Shown here piece after piece: positions 46,641 to 58,431 of a stretch of 64,000 nt of DNA. Numbering within the stretch: position 1 is the stretch's first letter; every line of letters starts with the position of its first letter. The notes beneath the pieces were generated by a model, which saw only the letters and a list, made by a program, of their open reading frames with translations, ran no database searches and was not told where the DNA came from. The DNA is from Cervus elaphus (lineage: Eukaryota > Chordata > Mammalia > Artiodactyla > Cervidae): contig NC_057831.1 in the NCBI RefSeq assembly GCF_910594005.1, forward strand, positions 46,334,001 to 46,398,000. The letters are read 5' to 3'. Made by a program: the position numbers and the translations under genes.

Positions 46641-47049
46641 AATAGGACACATAACTGATAGTAAATAAGAGAGTGGCACAGATCTCTGGCAACCATCTTC
46701 ATAGTTCTTAAAGGCCAAATTTAGCTGAGGATTGCCAACCCTACTAAGAATAATAAAAGACATTTTGAATGTTTGGAGAAAAATAAGGAAAGTAGCAGAT
46801 TATTTTTGATCTTGTAATCATAATGAAATAGAGACTCAAACTTTTCACCACCCGTTTGACTCTCTCTTTTGTTAGGAAAGTAATTTGATTGAAAATGGTA
46901 GATCCAAGTTATTTTGAGAGAATAGGATGAGAAAGGAACTAACTGTTCTCAGTGGCCAGGATATTTTCATTCTAGGGTCTAAAAACAACTTTAATAATCC
47001 TGTTGTCATGATCTCTGAGCAGTCTTAGAGACCAGGAATAGTATGTGAA

Positions 47050-47215
47050 GGCTGACAGCTTTTTTTTTTTTTTGAGGTATAATTGACGTATAATAAATGG
47101 TTTCTATTAAAAGTGTACAGTTGGCAAAGTGTTAGTATATGTATATATACTTTGCCACAGTTAGTGTATGTATATAAATCTTTGCCACAGTCAAGATACT
47201 TTACATAGTCATCAT
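47050..47215 (-). mobile_element. Old L1 3' fragment
   Basis: GAGGTATAATTGACGTATAA, then AAAGTGTACAGTTGGCAAAG and CAGTCAAGATACTTTACATA, match the reverse of an L1M-type 3' region. Confidence 0.6.
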
Positions 47216-47489
47216 CCCCCCAAATTTCCTTTGCCCCATGGAAGAGAAGACAGAAAAGCAGTCCATGTGGAGGAGAACAATGATACTACATTGTCCTGAA
47301 ATCTGGAAAAAGGAGAGACTGGTCAGCTGTGGCAGATACTTACTGATAGGCCAAGTAATGTGAGAACTGAGCGTTGACTACTGAATTTGATAATGTAGAG
47401 ATCACTGGTGATTTTGATCAGGACGGTTTAGGTGAAGTGGTAAGAGCACAAACCTGACTGGAATGTATTTTAAAACATTTTTTAAATTC

Positions 47490-49045
47490 AATTTTTTAAA
47501 GGTTACTTTCCATTTTCAGTTATTACAAAATATTAGTGATGTTTCTTCTGTTGCACAGTATTGGGTCGGCCAAAAAGTTTGTTTGGGGTTTTCATTACAT
47601 CTTATGGAAAAACCTGAATGAACTTATTGGCCAACCCAATGCATCCTTGATCCTATCTTATACCCAGTAGTTTGAACCTCCCATTTCTCCACCCATATAT
47701 ATTGCCCCTCTCCCCCAAGCACTAGTTTGCTTTCTATATCCATGAGTTTGCTTCCTTTTTATTTTTTGTTATATTCACTAGTTGTATTTTTTAGATTCCC
47801 CATGTAAGTGATATCTTACAGTATTTGTCTTTTTCTTTCTGACTTATTTCACTCAGTATAATACCCTTCAAGTGTATCCACATTGCTGCAAAACTTCATT
47901 CTTTTTTATAATTGAGTATTATTCCATTGTATTTATATACCATATCTTTTGTTGGTGGACCCTCAGGTTGCTTCCATATATTGGCAATTATAAGTAACGC
48001 TGCTTTGAACATTGAGGTGTGTATATCTTTTTGAATTAGTATTCTGATTTTTTTTTTTTTTTCTTTTTGAGGGAGATAAATACCCAGGAGCAAAATTGCT
48101 GGGTCAAATGATAGTTCTGTTTTTAATTTTTTTAGAAACCTCCCCATTGTTTTCCATAGTGGCTGCGCTGGTTTACGTCCCCACCAACAGTGTATGAGGG
48201 TTCTTTTTTCTCAACATATTCTCCAATATTTGTTATTTGTGTTCTTATTGATGATAGCCATTCTGATAGGTAAGAGGTGATAATCTCATTATGTATTTGA
48301 TTTACATTTCTCTGATGATTACTGATGGTGAACATTTTTTCATGTGCCTACCTGTTGGCCGTCTACATTTCCTCTTTGAAAAAAATGTGTTTTCTTCTGT
48401 ACATTTTTTAATTGAGTTTGTTTTTGATGTTGGGCTATATGAGCTTTTTATATATGTTAGATATTAATCCCTTATTGGTCATATCATTTGCAAATATTTT
48501 CTCCCATTTGGTAGATTGTCTTCTTGTTGATGGTTTCCTTTGCTTTGCAAAGGCTTTTAAGTTTAATTAGGTCTCATTTGTTTATTTTTGCATTTATTTC
48601 CTTTGCTTTATGAAGACAGATCCAAAAAAATATTGCTGTGATAATGTCAAAGAGTGTTCCACCTATGTTTTCCTCTAGGGGTTTTATAGTATCTGTATCT
48701 GGTCTTAGGTTTCGGTCTTTAATCCATTTTGAGTTTACTTTTGTATGTGGGTGGGTGAATGTTCTGATTACTTTCTTTTAGATACAGCTGTCCAGTTTTG
48801 CTAGCATCACTTATTTGAGAGACTGTCTTCTCTGTTATATACTCTTGTTTCCTTTGTTGGCGATCAATTGACCATGAGTGTGTGGGTTTATTTCTGGACT
48901 CTCCATTGTGTTTCATTGATCTGTGTGTGTCTCTGTGCCAGTACAGTGTACTGTTTTGATGACTGTAGCTTTGTAGTATAGTCTGAAGTCAGGAAACTTC
49001 ACTCCTCCAGATGTGTTCTTTCTCAAGATTGCTTTGGTTGCAGTA
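47490..49045 (-). mobile_element. L1 LINE, antisense, truncated, with mariner inside
   Basis: Antisense L1 ORF2 phrases are clear: ATAATACCCTTCAAGTGTAT, TGGGTCAAATGATAGTTCTG, CACCAACAGTGTATGAGGGT, TTTGCAAATATTTTCTCCCA, TTTCTCAAGATTGCTTTGGT. The 3' end is split by a mariner palindrome at 47561-47640. Confidence 0.88.
47561..47640. mobile_element. Mariner-derived short palindrome (BTMAR-like)
   Basis: TTGGGTCGGCCAAAAAGTTT at the left and AACTTATTGGCCAACCCAA at the right are terminal inverted repeats. Almost all of the 80 bp folds into one hairpin with a small loop around ATTACATCTTAT. It follows TA at 47559-47560, as expected for mariner target sites; the right-hand TA appears mutated to TG. 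It lies in an L1. Similar bovine elements are the source of a large microRNA family. Confidence 0.88.
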
Positions 49046-49785
49046 TATTTTAACAGAAAGGGAGGAGAGAAATTAGAGATGGTAATTTAACAATGTTTAC
49101 AAGGAGATTTTCTGAAAAAGGAGTAGTGAAGTGAAATTAAAAGAAAAGTACTTTGCCTTTTTTTTTTTAGAATTAGAGAAAAGGATGTTTATATTCTGAT
49201 GCTAGTAATCTGCTGAGAACAAAATGTTAAAATGTTAAGGATGAATACTTGGAGTAGTGCTATTGAGGAGTTCAGTGGGATGAGATTTAGTTCACAAGGG
49301 TAGAGATTAACATTATATAGAAAGTCAGATAATTCATCTGTGTCAGTAGGTCAGAGGCACAGTATGAGGTGCAGACACTGGGAGGTTGATTGGTCCTGAG
49401 AGTTTATGGAAAAATCTCTTTTAATTGCTTCATTAAAATTTCTTTTTTTTTTTCAGTGAAGCATGGGAAGCAGAGTCATTGCCATGAATAAGGATGAGGA
49501 TAAGACATTAAGGGTTGAGGATCAGGAAGGTGTGAGATAGACTGCGAGAGTGAATAGATGAGGTAGTTACAGTATGATTACTTGGCAACATGAGGGTGCC
49601 GTTGAGGTCTGTGGTTATGAATTTCAGGCGTCATGATCAACCTTGTTTATATGCATGGTTATAGAGGTACAGTAGGTGGAGAATTAGATTTTTATCAATG
49701 TTGTGGCCTGGCTAACCAAGTGAGGTAATAGAGAAGGAGGTGAGGGTGTTTACAGAGGGGTGGTTATAGTGGGTGGCCATGGATT
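49046..49785. other. Intron, no recognised element
   Basis: Purine-rich sequence with GAGG motifs. It could be a diverged L2 continuing into the next feature, but was not called. Confidence 0.4.
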
Positions 49786-49980
49786 TAGCTATAACAGGAG
49801 GAGAGAGAAGACATTAAAGATGAGGGACAGTAATCCATGCAAGAGATGATGACCCTGAATAGGGCAGAGTCTACATAATGTTTTAGAGGGAGAACCAACA
49901 GGTTTCTTGAGGTCAGATGTGATGTGTATGAGTGTCGTCAAGAATGACTTTTGGAGTTTTTGACCCTTAGCACTTGTAAG
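49786..49980 (-). mobile_element. L2-like fragment
   Basis: GGGACAGTAATCCATGCAAG, AGAGATGATGACCCTGAATA and AGAATGACTTTTGGAGTTTT follow antisense L2-like order. Confidence 0.5.
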
Positions 49981-50094
49981 AGAGAAGTTGCTGTCAGCTA
50001 AAGTGTTCAGTTTGTTATCGCATTTGGTGGTTTGGTCATATTTGTTGATATGATTGTTCCATATAAGAGAGAAGGTTTTCTAGTGTAATTGAAA

Positions 50095-51466
50095 GTTCAG
50101 TTCAGTCGCTCAGTCCAGTTCAGTTGTGTCCGACTCTTTGCGACCCTGTGAATCGCAGCACGCCAGGCCTCCCTGTCTATCACCATCTCCTGGAGTTTAC
50201 TCAAACACGTGTCCATCGAGTCGGTGATGCCATCCAGCCATCTCATCCTCTGTCGTCCCCTTCTCCTCCCGCCCCTCAATCCCTCCCAGCATCAGGGTCT
50301 TTTCCAGTGAGTCAACTCTTCACATGAGGTGGCCAAAGTATTGGAGTTTCAGCTTCAGCATCAGTCCTTCCAATGAACACCCAGGACTGATCTCCTTCAG
50401 GATGGACTGGTTGGATCTCCTTGCAGTCCAAGGGACTCTCAAGAGTCTTCTCCAACACCACAGTTCAAAAGCATCAATTCTTTGGTGCTCAGCTTTCTTC
50501 ACAGTCCAGCTCTCACATCCATACATGACCACTGGAAAAACCATAGCCTTGACCAGACAGACCTTTGTTGGCAAAGTAATGTCTCTGCTTTTTAATATGC
50601 TATTTAGGTTGGTCATAACTTTCCTTCCAAGGAGTAAGCATCTTTTAATTTTATGGCTGCAGTCACCATCTGCAGTGATTTTGGAGCCCAGAAAAATAGT
50701 CAGCCAATGTTTCCACTGTTTCCCCATCTATTTCCCATGAGGTGATGGGACCAGATGCCATGATCTTAGTTTTCTGAATGTTGAGCTTTAAGCCAACTTT
50801 TTCACTCTCCTCTTTCACTTTCATCAAGAGGCTTTTTAGTTCATCTTCACTTTCTGCCATAAGGGTGGTGTCATCTGCATATCTGAGGTTATTGTTATTT
50901 CTCCTGGCAATCTTGATTCCAGTTTGTGCTTCTTCCAGCCCAGCGTTTCTCATGACATACTCTGCATATAAGTTAAATAAGCAGGGTGACAATATACAGC
51001 CTTGACATACTCCTTTTCCTGTTTGGAACTAGTGTGCTGTTCCATGTCCAGTTCTAACTGTTGCTTCCTGACCTGCATACAGGTTTCTCAAGAGGCAGGT
51101 CAGGTGGTCTGGTATTCCCATCTCTTTCAGAATTTTCCACAGTTCGTTGTGATCCACACAGTCAAAGGCTTTGGCATAGTCAATAAAGCAGAAATAGATG
51201 TTTTTCTGGAACTCGCTTGCTTTTTCGATGATCCAGCAGATGTTGGCAATTTGATCTCTGGTTCCTCTGCCTTTTCTAAAACCAGCTTGATCATCTGGAA
51301 GTTCTCGGTTCACATATTGCTGAAGCCTGGCTTGGAGAGTTTTGAGCATTACTTTACTAGTGTGTGAGATGAGTGCAATTGTGCGGTAGTTTGAACATTC
51401 TTTGGGAATGCCTTTCTTAGGGATTGGAATGAAAACTGACCTTTTCCAATCCTTTGGCCACTGCTG
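50095..51466 (-). mobile_element. BovB (RTE) LINE 3' part (~1.37 kb)
   Basis: Minus-strand blocks carry RT motif A (FCFIDYAKAFDCVDHNELWK), then QGCILSPCLF-type motif B and an intact YADD catalytic box. The frame is interrupted by a TAG at 51029-51031, where other copies read Trp, and by a later frame break near 50690. The 3' end is (TTCAG)n on the + strand. No convincing TSD was found; the 5' break is near GAGTTAGGC at 51466. Confidence 0.94.
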
Positions 51467-52107
51467 AGTTAGGCAAATATAAATATAAGCCAGCTTAACC
51501 CATGACCATTCATTAACTTTCTGTATCGATTCACTCATTCAGTATATGCTTACTGAATGCTTGTTATGTTTCAGGTGATGACAATATTGCACAAATATTG
51601 TTTTTGGATATTTTTAAAAATGAGAAGTCTTTTTCTTTTGACAGATTGTGGAATATAGAGAAAAATTAAGTTCTTTAGATTTGGACAGATCTAGGTTGAA
51701 TTTCAGCAAAATAATTAAAACTTTTGACCTGGGAGCAAATTGTTTTACATATGAGAGTCTTGGCTAATTGATCGTGAGAAGCTCTAGTATGTTTCCAACT
51801 TGGTAGTGTTGTTGAAAGAAGTAGAGTTAGCCAAGCAACGCAGCTGGCATATAAGTTACCCAACAAATACTCTATTCCTTCTTTATCTTCTCTTTTTATA
51901 TTTTAGGGTGTATTTGGTTTTGGGATTAGGCAAAAGATATTCAGAGTTAAGTCTGATTAAAAACTAATGGTTTTGCTGTCTGTTAAGGTAATAGCAGTGT
52001 AATAGGAAGAGTACACTTAGATTGCTGGAGGCTTGGCATTGAATTCCTGCTGTGCTGTCTACTTTCAACGGCCACTTTACCTTTCTGGATAATAATAAAA
52101 GGTATCT
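51467..52107. other. Intron, no recognised element
   Basis: AT-rich; nothing identified. Confidence 0.5.
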
Positions 52108-52300
52108 ATTGAGTGTTGTTTGTGGAGTTCTGAGTATGTGCCAACACTGTGTTAGATGTTTTATATGTAGATATCTCATTTAATCCTAACAACAACCTTG
52201 CAGATACACTGTTATTCCCATTTTATAGATGAAATAGTTAAGGCAAAGAAGTTAAATAACTTCCCTCAGGTTGTATAATAAGTGGCAGAATGAGAATGAA
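52108..52300 (-). mobile_element. MIR SINE
   Basis: Antisense MIR: TCTCATTTAATCCTAACAAC, TATTCCCATTTTATAGATGA, AATAACTTCCCTCAGGTTGT, TAATAAGTGGCAGAATGAGA. A 15-bp unit GAATGAGAATGAATT is duplicated at its end (about 52289-52318). Confidence 0.78.
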
Positions 52301-52539
52301 TTGAATGAGAATGAATTGAAAGTTGCTCAACCTCTCTCATCAATAAAATTGGGATACTGTTTTTATTTTCTTATTGTTGTTGATTGCTTGTGCTGAGACA
52401 GAAGTGAAACAGTGTCATGCTCTTAGATCAATGCCTGGCAGTACCAATAATGTTCTTTATTTCCCAAAGTGTTGATATAGGTAGAATGGTTTTAATAGTC
52501 TTTGTTTTCTACTTGTTTTGCTCATAGCTTTTTAAAAAA

Positions 52540-52640
52540 ATTGTAAAATATATATAACATCAAATTTACAATTTTAACCATTTTAAGAATATGAATTAGT
52601 AGCATAAAGTACATGCACCATGTTCTGGTTGTAATTTTGA
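52540..52640 (-). mobile_element. Old L1 3' fragment
   Basis: ATATAACATCAAATTTACAA, then TTTTAACCATTTTAAGAATA, resemble the L1M tail also present at 14740. Confidence 0.5.
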
Positions 52641-54528
52641 ATTACCATTTTCTTCCCTCCAAAACAAACAAAAATAAGCAAAGCTATTCCATTGCTCTGT
52701 GCACATAATATTGCTAATCATCATTAGTGTTCATAGCATCCTGGGAAACCAGGAGTCAGTAAATAAGTGTATACATGCACCTGTTTACTTCTGTTTTTTC
52801 CACCTAGTCAGTAGCATTTTCCTGCATATGACAGAGACAACAATGTCATGTACAGATATAGTATTGCTTTCTAGGAGGTTATAGTATAAAATACAATTGG
52901 AAAAATTAGGCAGCTGTCAGTGAATATAGAGATAAATACAGCTGCATAAGTAGTCCTGCTAATTTATTAATATTAATATTTTAAAAATTGATTATTAAAA
53001 TCAAAAGAACATATTGGTTAACCATGAATATAAGTGTAGATATTTTTGGATTGAGGAATGTTTGGTAAATGAATTGCATATTAAGAGTTTTGAGGCAGAG
53101 GGGATTAGCTTCTGTCTCCTACCTTGGAGAAGATTAGCGGGAACTTCTTGAGGTAATGAGGACAACATGTTTTGTGTAGGCGGGGGAATAAGTGGGAGTA
53201 AAATAATAAGAGATGGTAAGTTGAAAGATGTCCCTGGAAAGTGAAAAAGGACCTAAGTGAGTTTGTATCCAATAGTCTGTTTAAAACATTTGGAAGGTAT
53301 TTTTGGACTTAGCAGTTTTTAAGGGAAATTTTTAGCTAACAGATTGGGGAGAGTTTTTTCTCTTTACAAGAGTCAGACTACTTCTTTGTCAACAAAGTCA
53401 GTCATTCAGAGCTCCAGTCATTAGTCAGAAGAAATTTCAAAGAATAGGCCCTTTATTTTCTGTTCAGTATAACACTTAAGCCATATTTGATAATATCAGT
53501 GGATGTTTCTCAAAAAAATAAATTAATCTTCCTATATGGCAGGTTGGTGATATGCTTGACACTGGGAAAATAAGGGAAAATAAACTCTGCCTTAAAGAGG
53601 ATATCAAAAAAGAAAGAAGGCATTATTCACTTTCATTTTGAATTTGAATCAGATTGTTGGTTTATTGGAAAATGACACCGAATGCTAATCTCTGAAGATT
53701 TTAGAGAAAATATCTCAAAATACTCTGATTGAAGTATTTGATTTGATAAATGGCTTGAACCATTAATGAAAGTACTAAGTATGAACAATATTTGTTTAAA
53801 ATTTTTCTCTCCGTGGTAGTAATTAAGAAAATCCTAATCATGAGACTCATAAATAGTCGCCAGTGTGGTAAGTCAAGTTCTTGGCAGTATATGATGTTAC
53901 ACATTGTTAATGGGCTTCAGTCATTGGTTTGTGATTAAAAGTCGGCTGGCTCTCCTTCTTAGTTGTTATGAAATTGCTGACCTTAAAGGTTTTATAGGAG
54001 GGAAACTAGCTTTAAAGACTGGATTTGCTTTTTCAGGTTCATTTATTTCTTAAGTTCTTACATTTCTGAACTGTGTCCCTGCCTGTATCAATTGACTGGT
54101 ACAAAAAAAATAAAGAATATGGCATAAATATTGGTCTCTAGTGAAGGCTTAACGAAATCACTTTTGATGCATTTTGTAACTATGTTGTTTGGTTACACTC
54201 AGCCAAATAGAAGTGTACCTTTGTTTTACCTAGACTTGTAGTTCAGAAATGTCAGTCATAGTTGCTTCCTTTCTCTGACTACATTTCAGCTGTCACTTCA
54301 GTCTGACCTTTTCCATCTGACCAACTGCTGTGATTGTGCTTTATGTTCTGTTACTTCCTGCCTGCAGTTGGAATAGGCATTCAGTGGTGGCAAGCATGTT
54401 AACTGAGACTATAGTTTCCTCTGTAGATTAAAATAAAACTGACTATATAGGAAAGCATTTTTTTAAACTTGAAAGCACAACACAAAATATAAATTGTGAC
54501 TTATCTCTTTTATAGTTACTATCAAATT
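52641..54528. other. Intron, no recognised element
   Basis: Long AT-rich stretch in which no repeat family, exon or RNA gene was recognised. Confidence 0.5.
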
Positions 54529-54712
54529 GCAGTTCAGTTCAGTCGTTCAGTCGTGTCTGACTCTTTGTGACCCGGTGGACTGCAGTACGCCAGGCCTCCC
54601 TGTCCATCCCCGGAGTTTATTCAAACTCATGTCCATTGAGTTGGTGATGCCATCCAACTACCTCATCCTCTGTCGTCCCCTTCTCCTCCCACCTTCAATC
54701 TTTCCCAGCCAC
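54529..54712 (-). mobile_element. ART2A/BovB 3' end (~185 bp)
   Basis: CAGTTCAGTTCAGTCGTTCA, CCAGGCCTCCCTGTCCATCC and CATCCTCTGTCGTCCCCTTC; truncated at TTTCCCAGCC. Confidence 0.93.
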
Positions 54713-54779
54713 TTAAAACTTTATCAGTAGCTTCTTGAATATTCTATTTTTTAAAATTTATTTTAATTCTTGGTTCCTT

Positions 54780-55045
54780 GTCATTCACTGACTAATAGCC
54801 CCAGGCCACCAGGTTCACATCCTACTGCTTCTCCGCTTGCTAGGGTTTCCTTCCCCCTCCTAGGGAGGAGTGTGGCCTAGCAGAGGACAGTTCCTTGTAG
54901 TGTGGGACTGACCTCGGGCGCCACCCGAGCAAAGGCCCTAGGCAGCAGCTGGGGGGAGGTGAACAGGTAGGAGCACTCAGTAGCCCCCTCAGCTGAGAGC
55001 CAGTCTGCCAGCAGACTGCTCTTTGTGGGTCCCAGATCTTATCTT
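54780..55045. other. Isolated GC-rich segment, unknown
   Basis: About 265 bp of GC-rich sequence with several CpGs (e.g. GACCTCGGGCGCCACCCGAG, which contains a short palindrome) inside AT-rich intron. It matches no ruminant SINE or LINE that I know. Confidence 0.5.
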
Positions 55046-55185
55046 ACTTCCTCTTTGGGTTTGTTGTTTTCTCTTTTTTTAAAGCCCTGCTTATTAAAAT
55101 CCAATTTCTTTTTTATAATAACCCCCCAAAATGCAGTTGCTTCCATGTAAAAATCAGTCAGACATAATTATTTATTAGGAGTGCT

Positions 55186-55321
55186 GATCCCCTGGAGGAA
55201 GGCATGGCAGCCTACTCTATTATTCTTGCCTGGAGAATCCCATGGACAGAGGAGTCTGGTGGGCTACAGTCCATAGGATCGCAAAGAGTCAGACACGATG
55301 AAGCAACTGAACATGCACACA
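55186..55321 (+). mobile_element. Bov-A/Bov-tA fragment without head
   Basis: GATCCCCTGGAGGAAGGCAT through CATGGACAGAGGAGTCTGGT to GACACGATGAAGCAACTGAA. Confidence 0.9.
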
Positions 55322-55388
55322 CTGTATAATAATAACATACATATATCATAACATATATAATGGTAGTAATGTATAGTAATCAGTAAAA

Positions 55389-55598
55389 TGGGGCTTCTCT
55401 GGGGGCTCAGTGCTAAGGAGTCTGCCTGCCAGTGCAGGGGACATGGGTTCAATACCTAAGTTGGGAAGATCCCCTGGAGAAGGAAATGGCAACCCTATCC
55501 AGTATTCTTGCCTGGGAGATCCCATGGACAGAGGAGCCTGGTGGGCTACAGTCCTTGGGGTCGCAAAGAGTCGGACACGGCTGAGTGACTAAAACAAC
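55389..55598 (+). mobile_element. Bov-tA SINE
   Basis: GGGGCTTCTCTGGGGGCTCA head, full body, and end GGCTGAGTGACTAAAACAAC. TSD AATCAGTAAAA is perfect at 55378-55388 and 55599-55609. Confidence 0.95.
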
Positions 55599-55609
55599 AA
55601 TCAGTAAAA

Positions 55610-56005
55610 ACAAGTTTAGGCCTTGCCTTCGTGAAATTTTATCCTTACTGCTAGAGTTTTAGAGCCTTGGATCTTAAATATTTTAAAGTTCTCCTTCCAA
55701 TAATGTTTTAATAATGTGTTATATATTTTGTTCATTAAGTATTTATACAGCTGTCTTTGACAGTGGATAGATAAGACTTCATACTTCAGGCTCTTGGAGG
55801 CCACTGAATAGTTTTCATGAGAGGAGGAGTAATATTAATACATTTCAACTAACTGCTTAGAGTTAATGTCGGTGTCTTAAAGGCGTAAGGGATTTTTATT
55901 GTCAGTTTAACATCTTAGTTTTTTAATCAGCCAAGTAATTTTGTGAAAAGTTTCTCTCTTCCAAACATTTGTATTGGAAACCAGTTATGTAAGTAATTCA
56001 GTGTA
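55610..56005. other. Intron, no recognised element
   Basis: AT-rich; nothing identified. Confidence 0.5.
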
Positions 56006-56300
56006 CACATTTTTTGAGTGCTTACCATGAGCCAGGCCCTGTTCTAGGCACTCAAGAAAGAGCAGTGCCTATCATCTCATGATTGCACTATAGTGGAGGA
56101 GTGGACAGTAAGAAGATAAACACATAATATATGCACTGTGATTAAGTGCTGTGAAGAAAAACATAGCAAATAGAAAAGGCGAGGGATATTTTAGATGAGG
56201 AAAGATGACCTCTGAGGAGAAACATTTGTGCTGGGATGAAAAGAGTTACCAACAATGGGTGAACTTGGAAAAAAGAGCTTTGCAGGTTGGGGAAACTGCA
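56006..56300 (-). mobile_element. L2 fragment
   Basis: GAGTGCTTACCATGAGCCAG, CCTGTTCTAGGCACTCAAGA and GTGATTAAGTGCTGTGAAGA are typical antisense L2. Confidence 0.72.
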
Positions 56301-56412
56301 AATAGGGGGTTTCAGTGAGTAATTTATTAGTATTTTTTCCCCTTTTTGGCACTTTATAATAATCTATAGATCCCACCATAATCTGGCCTTCATTGAAACT
56401 GTCAGTCTTCAT

Positions 56413-57394
56413 AGTTTACCCAAACTCACGTCCATTGAGTCAGTGATGCCATCCAACCATCTCATCCTCTGTCGTCCCCTTCTCCTCCTGCCCTCAATAT
56501 TTCCTAGCATCAGGGTCTTTTCCAGTCATCATGTGGCCAAAGTATTGGAGTTTCAGCTTCAACATCAGTCCTTCCAGTGAACACCCAGGACTGATCTTTA
56601 GGGTGGACTGGTTGGATCTCCTTATATAGTCCAAGGGACTCTCAAGAGTCTTCTCCAACACTACAGTTCAAAAGCATCAATTCTTCGGCACTCAGCTTTC
56701 TTTATAGTCAAATTCTCACATCCATACATAACTACTGGAAAAACCATAGCTTTGACTAGATGAACCTTTGTTGACAAAGTAATATGCTGTCTAGATTGGT
56801 CACAACTTTCCTTCCAAGGAGTAAGCATCTTTTAATTTCGTGGCTGCAGTCACCATCTGCAGTGACTTTGGAGCCCCCCAAAATAAAGTCAGCCACTGTT
56901 TCCTCTATTTCCCCATCTATTTGCCATGAAGAGATGGGACCAGATGCCATGATCTTAGTTTTCTGAATGTTGAGCTTTAACCAATCTTTTCACTCTCCTC
57001 TTTCACTTTGATCAAGAGGCTCTTTAGTTCTTCTTTCTGCCATAAGGGTGGTGTCATCTGCATATCTGAGGTTATTGTTATTTCTCCCGGCAATCTTGAT
57101 TCCAGCTTGTGCTTCATCCAACCCAGCATTTCTCATGATGTACTCTGCATATAAGTTAAATAAGAAGGGTGACAAGATACAGCCTTGAAGTACTCCTTTT
57201 CCTATTTGGAACTAGTGTGCTGTTCCATGTCCAGTTCTAACTGTTGCTTCCTGACCTGCATACAGGTTTCTCCAGAGGCGGGTCAGGTGGTCTGGTGTTC
57301 CCATCTCTTGAAGAATTTTCCACAGTTTATTGTGATCCACATAGTCAAAGGCTTTGGCACAGTCAGCTAAGCAGAAATAGATGTTTTTCTGGAA
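56413..57394 (-). mobile_element. BovB LINE internal part (~0.98 kb), both ends missing
   Basis: Runs from AAACTCACGTCCATTGAGTC to TTTTTCTGGAAC. On the minus strand it carries motif A remnants, a RYADDTT box and LRYADD context at about 57050, and the same TAG (57212-57214) in the WFQ position as the copy at 51029. The usual (TTCAG)n 3' end is absent. Several small deletions break the frame. Confidence 0.92.
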
Positions 57395-57689
57395 CAGGTA
57401 ATGGAGTTCAGAAGTCACAACTCATCTAAGTTAGAATTCAAAGGCCTTAAGACACTGTACCAAACGGAAACAGAATTTCATGTGGAGAAAAGGATCACTC
57501 TTGCTATATCCTCAGCTCCTGTCTTTCCTTTCCTTCTGCTGTTCCATCGTGGCAAAACACCAAACCTTCGAGCAGTCTTCATCATTCACCTTCCCAGTCC
57601 TCGGGGGCGTGGGCTGTTGAGCGCTGCCAGGCTTCCTGCAGCGCTTCCTGATGGCTGTGCCTCCCAGCCTTGTGTCCGTTTGCCTTCCA

Positions 57690-58280
57690 CTGTCACCAGA
57701 GGGATCTCTCTTATGAATCTGATTTTGTGGGTCTTCTCCTTGAAATCCCTAGTGGGCTTCTCTTAGTTTTCAGGATAAAAAATCCAAATTCCTTAGTATG
57801 GAAAAACTACTTTTAGAGTTTTTATCCCTTCTTACCAATTTCCTATTTGATCTCTTGTTTATTTATTTTTTTTCCTCTGAATGTAATTTGTACCAGACAT
57901 ATCAACCAGTTGCATTTCTCTGAGTGTTTCTTGTTCTTTTCATGCCACTGAATGTATGATGCATGCGTTCCTCTCCTTCCCAAGGTCATCGATCTTTAAA
58001 ACTCCCCATGTTAAAACTTCATCTTTAAAACTCCCCATGTTTACCTCTAGAAAAGTTCTGCCTCTTCTTTCCCAGTCTGGATTAGGTGCCATCCCTCCAT
58101 TCTCTCCCAGCACTCTACAATTAATGTTCTCAGTGCCAACTGCATGCCTTTTTTCCTCCCTAGCGTGTGAGCTTTTTCAAGTACAGGATACTCTTATTAT
58201 CTCTTTAATTCCTAATGCTGGCCAGTGGCTTGCCCAGTATAGAAGACTAGAACTTTGTGATTTAGTTAATGTATGAAGTA
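57690..58280 (+). mobile_element. L2 3' region (sense)
   Basis: CTTGAAATCCCTAGTGGGCT, GGATAAAAAATCCAAATTCC, GTCTGGATTAGGTGCCATCC, GCGTGTGAGCTTTTTCAAGT and CAGTGGCTTGCCCAGTATAG follow the L2 3' order. It contains a 29-bp-period tandem duplication at 57992-58041. Confidence 0.65.
57992..58041. repeat. Short tandem duplication (two 21-bp copies, period 29)
   Basis: ATCTTTAAAACTCCCCATGT occurs at 57992 and again at 58021, identical over 21 bases. Confidence 0.95.
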
Positions 58281-58431
58281 GCAGTATGAAGTAGCAGAAT
58301 TTACAGATGTCCAGAATGTGTCCAGCTAAGTTGTGGGTATTATGAGCATGTGAGAAATGGAAGAACATGGCCCCTGCCCTTTTCATAAGCTTAGTCATAT
58401 GGACAAAATCACATTAAGCAATTAGAGGTTA

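Noticed and set aside
46086..46763. 225-codon minus-strand open frame
   Set aside because: Residues across 46640-46073 are BovB; the N-terminal part is chance intronic extension past the TSD.
57401..57766. 121-codon + strand open frame
   Set aside because: No domain recognised; it extends from the edge of a BovB piece into L2-like sequence, so a chance frame is more likely.
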